From the NCBI GenBank assembly GCA_030248225.1, contig JASANE010030242.1, forward strand, positions 16,863-80,862: a DNA stretch of 64,000 nucleotides, in the 5' to 3' direction. Both the position numbers and the translations under genes were made by a program. This stretch comes from Trileptium ribeirensis. Its lineage: Eukaryota > Nematoda > Enoplea > Enoplida > Thoracostomopsidae. This document shows positions 39,531 through 62,316 of this stretch, one piece after another. The notes beneath the pieces are model-generated. The model worked only from the letters and a program-made list of their open reading frames with translations, was not told where the DNA came from and made no database searches. The stretch's first letter is position 1. Each line of letters begins with the position of its first letter.

Positions 39531-41304
39531 TAGTGATGCCACGCTGGACATTAACTAGCACAAGTCTCATGCTTTAGGGCTCACTAAACTCATGCGGCTT
39601 TTGGGCACCACTGACGCTGAGTTTACAAATCGTGTAAACGTGTTTTATCTATAACTACCGCCACTAAATCAGTCATAGGGTATTCGTTACGAATGGCGCA
39701 AATCCGACCTTAACATTGGGGAATGGATGCAATACTATTTTTGGGAGCCCAATACCTAGTTTTATACGCAAGTACAATAGAAACGATATATTTTTACTTG
39801 CGGTATGCAAAATATTGGGAGGTCGGGACCCTTCCTCTCGAAATTTTCGCCTTTGCGCGTTACATTATCTGACTAAAGCATGTTATTTAATATATATTTG
39901 TAGTGTGTCATAATTGTTTCTATTTTGCTACTTTTCTTATAAATCCGTTGTCGTTTTTCGTACAATAAAGTGTATGATAAATTTCTGCGTAAATAACAGT
40001 TATAAATCAGTCCTGCTATAGGAACTACCATCTGCGTATGCTATAGAAATAGTTTGATGTTCTACACGCTTGCGCTTACACCAACTATTTGAACATTAAA
40101 ATAATTTCCGCATAACACCAAAAGAGCCTTTTGGTAATACCGAAAATCAGTTGAAATGAAAATTCTTAAATAAATTGATAGACAAACAGCTAAAGGAATT
40201 TTTTTGTGCAAAGTTTTGCTTGAAATTTTCAAACATTTGTTTAAGATTCTTTTTAGTCAGTGAAAGTGTAAAATTTTGGCGTATTTAGTTTTCCTAAGGC
40301 TGGTGAAATATTTTACAGTTATGTATTTTTTCAATTTTTTCTTTATTAATTATTAAGAGAATTAATTGAAAACATCTTATCAATTAATGTTTTTAAGAAG
40401 TGCTCCTTTAGTAAAGATTTACATGTTCAAGCCAAATCAAAGCCAACGTCAATCGATATGCCTTGTTGCTCTGACAGCTACAGCTATCATAAATATCCTG
40501 TCGACAAATTTGAATCAAACTATAGTAGAAAAAATATTTCAAACTTGTTAACGTTTAGGAATATAACGGTGTTGAATAGCAGCGTTTTAACATCCAAAAT
40601 TAAATGTTTCAACGATGCTAATTTTTCCAAATATTTTACAGCAGTATTTTGGGTCAGGGTTATATTTTTAGATGTTAAGTTTTAAGTCCTGGCTATAGTT
40701 AACCCAAAATCTTAACCTATGTTAACTCGAAATCAGCGTTGTTCTGTTTTCGGGTGCCCTGGAGCGAGTAGATAAGATAGTGAAACTGACATCTCAGACT
40801 GTTAAAACAAACTCAGCCGTGTTCGTGTACCGGAACGTCCTTGTTTGTCAGAATTAGCCAGCATGGAGAAATAATTTCGAATACTTTTGTCACTCGCGAG
40901 TTTTGTACCCCCGTCTGGTCCCGACCCAAGCCACTTTGGCACTCTTTCAGAGGTGGGGGAAGATGTTAAATTGGGCTTCGGGCCTACAACTACTTTCAAA
41001 TGGGCTATCGCCCGAATCAATCTAGACAGCCACTGTCACGGCTAGTAAGGATTCTTCGCTTCGCTCGTTTACTCACTCTGAATTCAATGACAAAAATAGC
41101 TTTCGTGCACATTTATCCTGTGAATTAATGGCATGGAGAACAGAGAAGACCCGGACATGGTACATGAAGAGCCGAGCCAGAGCCTAAAGGATCAGTCTGC
41201 CAGAGCCGATTCGAACAGGACATTGTTTAGGAAAAGCCGTACTAAGACAGAGCCTGATAATAAATCTGGCTCTTTTTACCCTCTAACGCGATATTCGCTT
41301 ACGT

Positions 41305-41515
41305 TGTGAGGTTCCTTAAGTATCCGAGCAACAGCTCCCTGATAGCTCAGTCAGTGGTTTGCGTACCCCGTTCTCACCAACCAAATCGAGGTTTGAACCC
41401 CGACGGCAACTGGCTCGAGCTGGAAAGAGTTAATCAAAAATTAGTCAATCGCTCCACTCACCTTTTCACGCTCAGCTCTACCAATTGGTAATAACGCATA
41501 TTGCGAGCCCATCTG
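41305..41515 (+). repeat. tRNA-derived SINE-like copy 1
   Basis: A box-like TAGCTCAGTCAGTGG (41343) and B box-like GGTTTGAACCC (41390-41400), about 47 bases apart, as in a tRNA head (RNA polymerase III internal promoter). The preceding block CCTTAAGTATCCGAGCAACA and the following body with AAAGAGTTAATC recur in the other copies. It does not fold as a full tRNA. Confidence 0.65.
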
Positions 41516-41599
41516 CTGGCAGTTTATAAAGTGACGTGTGTTTGTGTTTGCACACGAGTTGTTGTTATCCGCTCAATTTGGAAGGTTCATAAAAAAACC

Positions 41600-41800
41600 A
41601 AGTAACAGGTCTTAGATAGCTCAGTGGCTTGCGTACGCCGTTCTCGTCAACGCAATCGAAGTTCGGTTCGCCACACCGGTATCAGCTTGCCAAACATTAT
41701 ACGATACATAAACTAGCTCGGGCTTGAAAAGGTTATATGTTAATCCAACTGATCACTTTCGATGAAATACCGTGCGCCTGTATTATTAATAAGTTGAAAA
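41600..41800 (+). repeat. tRNA-derived SINE-like copy 2
   Basis: TAGCTCAGTGGCTTGCGTAC at 41616 matches copy 1 and copy 3. The B box is decayed (GTTCGGTTCGCC). The body with CTCGGGCTTGAAAAGGTTA and TAATCCAACTGATCACTT aligns with the body of copy 1. Confidence 0.6.
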
Positions 41801-44134
41801 CAAATCACTTTCTCCTTCTAAATATATACCTGTAGAAATATATAATCGCATATATTAAATTATGCTCATTTTTGAGTAAACTAAATTTAATATATCCAAT
41901 ATATTAATAAGTACATATATATGTGTTGAATTAGATTTCATTTATTGAGCGAATTCAGTCCAGTATACCAATATATTATGTTCAAGAATTTCTTATTTAT
42001 ATAAATCCATAGTGGTTTAATAACACGTTTTGCGCATTGTTTATTAATTTGTATTGAATTGTTTGACAAGACACCAGGAGGTGTCGAACAGTTGTCGCGG
42101 TGATGGTTAGCAGGGCCTAGATATACTAAGCCTTAGTTTTAGCCGAAGCTGCTAAAGTCCATATATGAGACACACACTAATCCGAAGTCGGGGGGGGTGG
42201 CTACCGCCTCCCAAATCGCCCGCTCTACGATGTTCTTTTGTCTAACAACGTACCGTCCCTCAGCGTTACTTCGGATTCAACGGTATAAAAATGTCTCTGG
42301 AAATCAATGTATCGCAGCTACGCCGAACATCGTCGAGCTAGCGCAGACCACACTTTGGCAGTATTGTAAGTTTATGGTGAGAGTAGTGATACACCTAAGG
42401 GTCTAATTAGTATTTTTATTATATTCAGGGTGATATGTAATTCTCACAACTGTTTTTTATTGTAAAATGTACAATAAAATTTACTGTTTGGGAGTTTTGA
42501 GCGGACCTTTTTTATAGTTTATCTCTATCGAACGGAATATAAAACATTTCTTGAGAAAAAGTTCTAAAGTTTTAGGTACCATTTGAAGCTGAAAACAGAA
42601 TCCAAAAAATATTGTCAAAAGTAACCGAAAATTAGTTTGGTGAACCAGCTCATCGAGCTGATTCGAATGGTACTAAAATTATCGCTGTAAGCTCAAAATT
42701 GAAAAAAATCAACCTGGGTGTAAAAAGAAACGATCCGATGAAACGTGATTTTCGCTGAAGAAAATTTTTCTAAATTTCTACAATTTAATATAAATATTGA
42801 TCGCAACCTGTGAATTAGTGCTAGATAATTTATATCTACATGGAGCTATTAAATCCTAATCGTACATGCTCATAAGAGGTTACCCGTCCCTGAGGCGCCG
42901 GACTTCCTGGCAGACAGACCTCCGTTCGGTAACGCATCCCCCTTTTCGAGCACCCGACTACCCCAATGCAGGATCTCGAACACATATGTGTCCAAGGTAT
43001 GACCATGTTAAGCTCAGCACATTTAAAATTGAATTTTAGATATTTAGTGTAAATAGACAAACAGTCCTAAATGTACAGAAATGAACGTGCAAAAATATCC
43101 TGTAATATATATGAGATTAGAAAGTGTGTATGCTTAGATCCAAAAATATTACAAACATCCCTTTAGCTGGAAATTAGCTACAGTTACAACTTTTTTCTAC
43201 GACGTTTGAGATTTGTTACTTAGTCACTTGCTGCAGTTTCTTCGAAAGCAATTCGCTCGTGTGATGTGTATTTAACATACGGTTATGCGAAATCTTAAAA
43301 CAATGCAGTTTAACATATATATACTGTTGTAAGAATATCAAAATGAAAATACTGCGGCGTCTCAGTTTGTGCTTATTACAGTGACCATTGGACTTTGTTT
43401 ATATATAATTGTTGTTTGAAAAACAAGCAAAAAGTCTTAAAACTATGGAATCGAAGTTTAATGTCCATCCTCCTCATGCGCGGCAATGCAAAAACCGTAA
43501 TATATATATGTATATTTAGCGCCAAAAGAAATGTATTCAGAAACGAATCCAAATACTACAGTTAAACCGTCGACGCCGAACCGTTACCGTAAACATAGCC
43601 AAATGTAATGAAAAACATAAAAAGGACTAGGTAATATTTGCTATAAAATAACATGTGTTGTCCTATTTTTGATATAAAGCTGTTGATTTAAATGCAAAAA
43701 TACTTTGTTTTTGCGAACTGGAGTGAACTAAGCCCTTTCGTTATTTGCGAATTCGGCAACAGGTCACAGGGTGTGAGCTTAAGTATTTACTAATGTGAAC
43801 CTAGGAAAAACAAGCAATTATAAGCTTGTTTATGATTTTAAAGCTGTGAACCAAGGTGGTAGTGAACAGATTTGGTTGTTGCGATCCGAGTGCCAAAAAG
43901 GTAATTTCTATCAATTGTTTCGTAAATTCCGTTCATTGGTAAAGACCTGTACGTAGACGGGCAATCTGAGGACAGTTTTGGTGCTTTGAAGGGAATCTAA
44001 CCAAAGATATATTATCTATCTCTTTAACGCTCACTTGTTGCACAAATGTGGACAGCCCACATTATGAACTGAAGTATTAACTGAGTTTGTTTTGCATATA
44101 ATGTCCGCACAGGCGGTTATTCGTTAACTTTGAG

Positions 44135-44290
44135 AAGTTTCTTAAGGAACCGAGCAAAAGCTCCTAGATAGCTCAGTGATTTGCGTATGCCTCTTTGCAT
44201 GCACAACACGGGTTCGATCCTTGGTGCCAGCATGAATTTCTTGCACAATAGACAAATGAATTTGAACGTTAAAGTGATAAGCAATACTTA
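44135..44290 (+). repeat. tRNA-derived SINE-like copy 3
   Basis: TAGCTCAGTGATTTGCGTA at 44168 and a well-kept B box GGGTTCGATCC (44210-44220). Its preceding block TTCTTAAGGAACCGAGCAAA matches the block before copy 1, so the block belongs to the repeat rather than to the insertion site. It ends near the start of the ~144-bp array. Confidence 0.62.
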
Positions 44291-44343
44291 TCAGTGAAGC
44301 AATACTTATCAGTTAGCAACACTAAGGTTTAGATTCAACGTGA

Positions 44344-45057
44344 AATCGAAATTATTATAGCTATAGATGAGTTCAATGTTGCGGATGATATAAATAAAAT
44401 TATAGCCGTGGTCGCATTGTCAGAGAAAGTGTCATCGATTCTTTATGCGATAGAAATGCAGAAATTCAAAGGACATGGTTTAATGTCTAAATCAAAATTA
44501 CTATAGCTATAGATGACTTGCATGGTGCAGAGGATATAAATAAATTATGGTCGCGGTCGCATTGTCAGAGAAACTGTTATAGATTTTTTATGCGATAAAA
44601 ATTAGAAATCCAAGGGACATGGTTTATCGCTAAATCAAAATTCTTATAGCTATTTTGCTTGGTGCGGAGGATATAAATAAATTATGGTCGCGGTCGCATT
44701 GTCAGACAAATTGTTATCGATTCTTTATGCGATAGAAATGTTGAAATTTAAAGGACTTGGTTTATCGCTAAATCAAAATTATCATAGCTATAGATGACTT
44801 GCCTGGTGCGGAGGATATAAATAAATTATGGTCGCGGTCGCATTGTCAAACAAATTGTTATCGATTCTTTATGCGATAGAAATGTTGAAATTTAAAGGAC
44901 TTGGTTTATCGCTAAATCAAAATTATCATAGCTATAGATGACTTGCCTGGTGCGGAGGATATAAATAAATTATGGTGGCGGTCACGTTGTCAGTGAAACT
45001 GTTATCAATTCTTTATGCGATCGAAATGTAGACATTCAAAAGACATAGTTTATTGCT
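44344..45057 (+). repeat. Tandem array, about five units of 137-146 bp
   Basis: The landmark GCGGAGGATATAAATAAATT lies at 44381 (variant), 44527 (variant), 44664, 44808 and 44952. Other shared blocks: TATAGCTATAGATGA, GGTCGCGGTCGCATTGTCAG and TCTTTATGCGATAGAAATG. The array stops 140 bases before the LZIC start codon, so it lies in the likely promoter. Confidence 0.9.
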
Positions 45058-45196
45058 TTTTATACTTTCCCGTCAGGGATATTTCGTTTTCTGTGTAAAC
45101 GTGCAATTTCTCGTTTGTTTATTAACCAGTATTCATATGTTTTAGTGAGCTTGTGGTATTGCTTCGATTTTGCCTATTACATTTATATATTTTACA

Positions 45197-55843
<10,647 letters not shown>

Positions 55844-56286
55844 TTTTGTCGGTTAAATAATCGCATTACGTCTTACTTTCTTCGTATTCTGACATGCTGT
55901 GTAATGCTCTAATTTGTCATTATTGTGTTTACGCTTATATGAATTGTTAAACCATGCTATAAATGCCTTATGCTCGAACATTCGAAAATATTAAACTAGT
56001 TCGGTCCTGGTCAAATTTGCGTAAATATATAGTCCGGGTTGATAGTTGACCTCAAGCTTTGATCAGAGCGTAAGGCAACATGGTGATATTTTATTAAAAA
56101 CAATGTATTCGTAAAAGTTCATCGAGCCTGAACTGAGGTTTATGTCATATGACTCTTGATGCAGTAGTGGTGTTAGTGTACTAAATTCTGTACGAGATGA
56201 ATGGGGTTACCAGTTCAATTTTATGTTACAATGAGAGTTAATGGCTCATACTTTTTAATAACGTATAATGTTGGATGTTTGAGCCT

Positions 56287-57862
56287 GAGTCATTTCACGA
56301 AACCATGTCATTAGTCGGGGGGGGGCTACATCGGCACGTTTTGGCCCATAGCACCAGTCTTTTGGAAAGGAAATTTAATGTCGCTGTGAGATGTAGTAAT
56401 AGCATGTCCGAATGTCATAGTGAGGTATGGTGGACCTCTGTACTCCTAACATTGCAGGAGCTAGAGGCCCTCAACCCGGGTTGGCCAAATGAAGCCAAAA
56501 ACACACGTCGCAGTATAAACGTTCGCCGTATCGTCAGCACATGATACATATGTGTGTCTTTCATTTCACTGTGATTCTTTGTTATTTGCTAATTTTTCCG
56601 GAAAAACTTGGGACTAAGCATCGACACTGAAGCTGACGTCAAGCTTCCGAAAAATTTTTTCGTAACATGTAACCCCCCCCCGACCAAGGTCAAATCTGGC
56701 AGCAAATAACGTCAAAGTGCACTAGCGCCAAAAATGTTATGCAACGGTAATCGTAATCAGTACAGGTGTTATTGAAAAAAAGAATATCAGCGTCTGTCCA
56801 TGTGTTGTTTGATTATGAGGTCGAAGGTCATAAAGTGCCAAAAATGGGGTATGCAAAATGTAGCCTTCCACGACCTACCGAAAATTAAATTCAAAAACGC
56901 CAAATTTTGCATACAGTTTTACAATAGGCCGGATAGAAACATAGTAACGCCCCACTAGAATCGATAGATGTATTACAAATTTTTAATAAAAATATAGCCC
57001 CCCGACCTGACGTGTAGGCCCCCCCCGACCTGACGTGTAGCCCCCCCCCGACCTGACGTGTAGCCCCCCCCCCGACCTGTAGCCCCCCGACCGCATGTAT
57101 AATAAAAGAAACCGAAGGTCGCAAGAATCATATTAGTATATAAGTTCATCATCATTGCACCATGATATGGGGCCGTGCTGTTAATTGGGCGGATAGGGAA
57201 ACCTTCTGCCTGCCCGCACATCTATTCTTCGCATTGTCCTTGGTATCATCACCTAAATGTAAGCTAATCATACATCAATTGTGTTTGCTTTACAGCAGCT
57301 GCGTGTTAACATAAATCTAGAATCTCTAGAAGTAGCCAAAGTTTCACGCAATGTATGTTGTAGGAAGGTGTAGCCCCCTCGACCTGAAGTGTAGCCCCCC
57401 AGACCTCAAGTGTAACCCCCCACCCGACTAACACATGTCGGGGTGCCAATTTTTACAAGGCCCAAGGATCTGCCTGAAACTTTTTGTCGGACATCCCCCA
57501 CTGATGGTTGGTTTGTGAGCATAAAATGGTATCAGTAGGTGCTGTCTCCGCTTTAGGTCGCAAGTCCTCCAAGTGGCTTGACCGTAACCCTTTTGGTCCG
57601 ACTTGCATACAAACAGACCATGGTTCACGTGTCACTGTGTTACCCTACAGAATAATGACTGAATATTAAAATTTGACCCACAGGGGTACCTTTTGCGGCC
57701 CCTGTAGCAGGTTTCAGGTATCTAGGTTTGCATAGAGACATCGATATTGGAAAAATTAAGGGTTTTTTATGTCGGAAGGGTCTAGACACTGTACATACGA
57801 AAACGTTTCATTTTGGCTTCAAAAATGGTGTTCCAAACGTACATGGTTTCGCGAAATGACCC
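56287..57862. mobile_element. Non-autonomous TIR element with C-tract minisatellite, 1.58 kb
   Basis: GAGTCATTTCACGAAACCAT at the left is inverted at the right as ACATGGTTTCGCGAAATGAC then CC, with two to three mismatches. The ends resemble those of the 24305-25733 element (GGGTCATTTCACG), so the two belong to one superfamily. The interior holds G9/C9 tracts and a C-rich minisatellite. The short frames inside are not coding. Confidence 0.82.
57000..57093. repeat. C-tract minisatellite, 4 imperfect units
   Basis: Units of GACCTGACGTGTAG followed by 6-10 C, repeated four times, with two diverged copies further on at 57370-57425. The C-run length varies between units. The reverse-strand frames it opens (GGGxHVRSGG) are artefacts of the repeat. 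Confidence 0.88.
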
Positions 57863-57950
57863 GCCTACATACATCTTGCTGTTTTTTGTAATCCTAGATA
57901 CATTAGCGTTAATTTATGTTCACCTGCAGTTTGATTAAAGTCACACGAAT

Positions 57951-58115
57951 TACATTCACGGACAAAAATAAGTGCATGAAAACGAACGCGAGACGCAAAC
58001 GAATTTGAGAACGTGCGTTTGCGAACGAACATAGACGTAAAAAAATTTAATTTTTGTGTGCAGAATTTGCAACAAATTCACGACTAAACTTAAGATAAAC
58101 CATCCTATTTTGTAA
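57951..58115. mobile_element. MITE-like left end and dispersed repeat end
   Basis: TACATTCACGGACAAAAATA then AGTGC at 57951 resembles the left end of the 27259 MITE. TAAACTTAAGATAAACCATC then CTATTTTG at 58086 is the dispersed end motif seen at 1675, 19528 and 931. The relation between the two is not settled. Confidence 0.45.
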
Positions 58116-58540
58116 TTCCCGATCTGTAATCAACATCTATTGATTTCTTGTTGCAATTTGATTCAGTTTGTTGTTAGCTCATATTGTGATTCGAAATATT
58201 GTCTCATCACTATTCAGGCAATTCACTCAAACTGGAAAGGGTCTCAATTATTCTGGGTCCACCTGTGTACAATTACTAATATTTATATTATTTTTATTGC
58301 ATTTAATTTCAATCCAGCTTTCCGATAATGTGTACAATGTAACAATGGACCGGCCGATGTTTCATGTCCGATGTCTCTTCTCGATAATATTTACTGCGAT
58401 TGACAATATTAATGTAAAGCTTCCTAACAACGGAACAATGAACCTATAAGATACTATATTTTATATCGGATCGATTAATTAAATATTAGTATTGCATTAT
58501 TTATTTAATGTTGTATATGTATGTGGTACTAAAAATTTAT

Positions 58541-58932
58541 GTAGGTCGATACAACTGGTAGAGTACCAACAATCTGGAATAATTTGTTGGATTTATGTAG
58601 GTCGATACAACTGGTAGAGTACCAACAATCTGGAATAATTTGTTGGATTTATGTAGGTCGATACAACTGGTAGAGTACCAACAATCTGGAATAATTTGTT
58701 GGATTTATGTAGGTCGATACAACTGGTAGAGTACCAACAATCTGGAATAATTTGTTGGATTTATGTAGGTCGATACAACTGGTAGAGTACCAACAATCTG
58801 GAATAATTTGTTGGATTTATGTAGGTCGATACAACTGGTAGAGTACCAACAATCTGGAATAATTTGTTGGATTTATGTAGGTCGATACAACTGGTAGAGT
58901 ACCAACAATCTGGAATAATTTGTTGGATTTAT
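58541..58932 (+). repeat. Tandem array, seven exact copies of a 56-bp unit
   Basis: GTAGGTCGATACAACTGGTA starts units at 58541, 58597, 58653, 58709, 58765, 58821 and 58877, all spaced exactly 56 and read as identical by eye. The perfect identity implies very recent expansion, gene conversion or an assembly effect. There are no unique spacers, so it is not a CRISPR array. Confidence 0.98.
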
Positions 58933-61026
58933 GCATGGGGAAACAGTTTTTTATTTGCAAAATTAAGGTTGGACGACACTGTTGGGTTTGATTTAAATCT
59001 GGATTGATTCAGTTTCTTTATAACTTTCAAACTTTCAATGAAACTTGTTGCTTCAATTTATTCAAGCGTTTTTGTACAAACGGTGGCCTTTGGTGAATAA
59101 AGCAGTATCAAAGGAAGGTGATTGGTAATGATATATACTTATTGTTCCGGTAGTTGTTAATAAACCAGTGTAGTGCTTGGTATATATTTATATTTTCTAG
59201 ACTAATAAAAGGAAAAACTGATGTACTAATCGATGTTTTTCATGCACATATAGGTCGCTAAGGCTTAGCATAGACAATAATTGTTCTTCCTGGTTCCTAT
59301 CTCAGCTCCGTGAAAACAGAGAAGACTTTTCATATTCAGCAAGTTTGAATTCACTAGAAAAAGCGCAAAATTACAAAATATTTCAACCAAAAACGTGCTT
59401 TTTATACAATACGTAATTTTGACGGTGTACTTACTGACACAAGAATGTCGCTTTGATGTTTATTCGTTACTTAGTAAAAATTAAACGTTGTATTTTAATG
59501 TAAAATAGTGGCAGTTCGTAATTGGAAGCTAAAACGAACAATCCATACGCTCAAACCAATGTGTATATTAGATCATACGTGATACGTTTTTCATTTTTTT
59601 GAGAAAATATATGTAGGTGGACATTGAGAAAAAGACTTCCTTGATATCGTTCTGCCTCTTTCACTTAGCTATTTTATATACTTGATATTTATTTGCTCTT
59701 CTATATAATAAAATAAAACTTACAAAACTGGAATAATCTTCAGAGCGAGATAAGAAAGTATCGTGATTTGTCGTAAAGTATGTGTCAATTTATGCTAAAC
59801 ATTAATTTTAGACGTTCATATAATATTATGATCGATTTTGGCTATGTTTTGCCTCTTAGAGACTACAGTGCATCGGATGTTGTGTATATGTGTGTATGTA
59901 TGTTGAATTTTGTCTGTGAGGTTATAACGAATAAGCTTCAGCTTGAATGTTAATTTATAAGTTTTCTATACATATATTATATATATACGCATTATCATTC
60001 CTTTATGGCTTACTGACATTTATAAATAAAAGTTTATTACCATTTCGCAGAAATACTATTGATTTTTGCGTTCAGTGCTGTGTTTGCTTTCGATATTTTA
60101 GTGAGAGAAATACTAATAAAGGATTTGAAAGAATGTTGTAAAGATCTGCTTTCAACAGGGATTCGTTCTGTTTGTTTTCAATATTTTAGTAAGTGGCGTA
60201 ACAAATTTCAACAGGGATTCGGTCTCGTACTTGTTTTCAATATTATAGTTAGTACATAGCAAAAGGAATTATTTTGACTGAAAAACTTAAGTTCAGGGGT
60301 TTTTCCAATTACGCATTACGGATTTTATAATAGCTTGTTATACAATATATGTACTTAAGTGTTTGTATATATTTGTTTTAATGTGTGAGCTCGCAAATAT
60401 ATGAATCGGTATAGTCGCAGACTTTAGCTGTGGAACTGGATAAAGATGGAAATACACAATTGTTGTTTTGTTTATACCAGGCATATTATTTATCCAAAAA
60501 ATAGATTTGCAATAGCAGTAATTTTCTAGAACAACAAGAAAACATTAAATTTCTGCATAAAATCATGATGTTTTTTTCATGAAGCCATGGAATTTTAATA
60601 TAAAACAATGGGATCCAGCATAATATATCAGGAGCTATATATACCAGCCCGAAAGAAGTAATGATGACTGCATGTGCTTAAATTTTGTATATATATCATT
60701 TCACGGTCTGTCGAGTTGTAATAATTAGTCCTTAATAAAAAAGCACATTTGGCATAGTTAATGGAATTTATTTATGCAAACAAGCCTGATGTGGATGCCT
60801 CGGACGCAGAAAGCCGTAATATCCCGATTTATAGAGAGACGCGATGCCAGGCATGCAATTCAAACGTAAATCATTCATATTACCATATTCGGAACAAAAT
60901 ATATATACTTTTAAAAAATGTAATTTTGCTGGAAACCAAAGGACAGAGTAACAGAAGTTGAGGATTTGCTACATTTCACAAAACTACTACGTCCGAAATT
61001 TTCAAGACCTTTAACCTCGGACAATT

Positions 61027-61084
61027 ATGCTGCGTCGAAGACCCATTTCCGAGCTTGTGTTGGGCGTCACTCAAAATCATGAAA
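61027..61084 (+). other. Candidate exon A (weak)
   Basis: An ATG at 61027 opens MLRRRPISELVLGVTQNHE and then a donor-like AAA|GTGAAT in phase 1, which would join candidate exon B in frame. A basic phosphosite-like RRRPIS motif is present. No family assigned. Confidence 0.2.
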
Positions 61085-61707
61085 GTGAATGTAATAATGT
61101 AGTGTATATATCGTGTCTAGTGGAGAAAATCATGAACGAAGCAACGCCCTCCACGTTGGTGGGGACAAGTGATGTATAAATATATAAAGGGTAGGACCCA
61201 TCAAGCCAAATTTGCCCACTCCTGAAGGCTCCGTACACCCCGCGCTCCCAATTTCCGACACGAAATGCCTTTATGCCTGTGGAGTACTGACAACATGGTG
61301 GTCCAATGGATATTTAGTGCCCCTGACATACATATAACTTGATAAAAGGACATACGGGCTAACCCCTGCGCATAAACTACAATCTGGCAATGTACTGGCC
61401 TAATTCTGACAGATGTATTCCGCTTTGTGTGATTTTATCTAAGATCTAACATTTTCACCGCAAAACCTGATTGAAGTAATGCATTTATCGTTGTCAAGAT
61501 CATACAAAAATTTACTTTCGGCCTCGACCTCAATGAGTTTTCAATCAATTTTGGCCCAGTTTTCGGGAAAGTGCATTTCTTCGAAACACATATTTTGGCT
61601 TACCATTTTCAAATTTTGCATTGCAGTTTGGTGTCAAAATTGCATCGGTTGCATATTTACTAGCACTGCTAAAATTTAATGTTTGCGCTATCGTTCTTAT
61701 ATTCAAG

Positions 61708-61809
61708 GTCAGAGTTTACTGCGTCGAAGCACAAAGAGCTCAGGGACGTTGGCGCACTTAAGAAAAATTCCTGTTAACGACGAGGATTTATTTAAATTGC
61801 TGGCAGAAG
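61708..61809 (+). other. Candidate exon B (weak)
   Basis: The acceptor TTATATTCAAG and donor GAAG|GTATAT bound 33 codons plus phase 1 on each side. It reads QSLLRRSTKSSGTLAHLRKI then PVNDEDLFKLLAE. The NDEDLFKLL end is faintly like the start of a GoLoco motif, but the diagnostic Q--R-DDQR was not found downstream. It looks more like an exon than chance because both splice sites and composition fit. Confidence 0.3.
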
Positions 61810-61983
61810 GTATATTTAATTTGAGTAATGTGCAGATATGACTTTATAATCACAATCATCTGGTTCAAACTTGGAAACGCCGTATGAGCAACTGTAGTCG
61901 TCAGCTTAGCTCAACTTATTTGAGCAGACAATAACATATATTAATTTGAATATGAATCCAGGCTATGAGTTCTACTCAAGTTA

Positions 61984-62316
61984 TCAGATCGATTTTGTTA
62001 AACCTTGTTTCTGAAGTACCATGTTATTTGACCTTATCAACATGACTATCACGAGTAGCGCTACTGCAATTATAGATCCTGATAATGATTTACTAATACT
62101 CAAGCAATACGGATAAGAGATCTTTTCTTTTAGGCCACCAGCCCGAATTTGAACAATTTTGAAGATACAGAGCTGGTTTTGAATCAGCTCGATGAGGCGG
62201 TTCAGAAAATACTCATTTTGCCACATGCTTGAAAAAAAATTTTCGATTTTTTGCGGCCCCTTGGGAACCCAGAAATTTTTTTCCCGAATATAGTCATGTT
62301 GGGTAATATTCGACAC
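61984..62316 (-). other. Candidate minus-strand coding frame, 110 residues, unrecognised
   Basis: Opens MSNITQHDYIREKNFWVPKG, has an amphipathic stretch NEYFLNRLIELIQNQL and one hydrophobic segment SIIAVALLVIVMLI near residues 80-93, then a basic end. It could be a small single-span membrane protein, a terminal exon, or chance. No neighbour supports it. Confidence 0.25.

Larger units (their letters stand above)
34448..45196. other. Intergenic region between the DUF229 gene and LZIC
   Basis: Over 10 kb without a confidently recognised gene. It holds two local direct duplications (34560-35215 and 38957-39530), a MITE (35899-36095), a small TIR element (38770-38943), three tRNA-derived SINE-like copies (41305-44290) and a ~144-bp tandem array (44344-45057). 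Weak exon-like frames at 37776-38017 (minus) and 38451-38537 (plus) are treated separately. The LZIC promoter should lie just before 45197. Confidence 0.7.

Noticed and set aside
41336..41402. Functional tRNA gene
   Set aside because: A and B boxes are present but no complete cloverleaf or acceptor stem pairing is seen; related copies with shared flanks show it is a SINE-like repeat.
42836..43060. Thrombospondin-type-1-like frame on the minus strand (WTHMCSRSC then GMRYRTEVC)
   Set aside because: Cys spacing only partly fits a TSP1 repeat, there are no clear splice sites and no neighbouring repeat; probably chance in a GC-richer patch.
56891..57221. Gly-rich proteins on the minus strand (GGGLHVRSGG repeats)
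   Set aside because: Translation of the C-tract minisatellite inside a TIR element; frames shift with C-run length.
57296..57309. Acceptor TTTGCTTTACAG as the start of the last LZIC exon
   Set aside because: It fits the phase but gives only AAC before a stop, and it lies inside a TIR element; the site at 55799 gives the expected length.
58541..58932. CRISPR array
   Set aside because: The units are contiguous and identical with no spacers, in a eukaryotic context.
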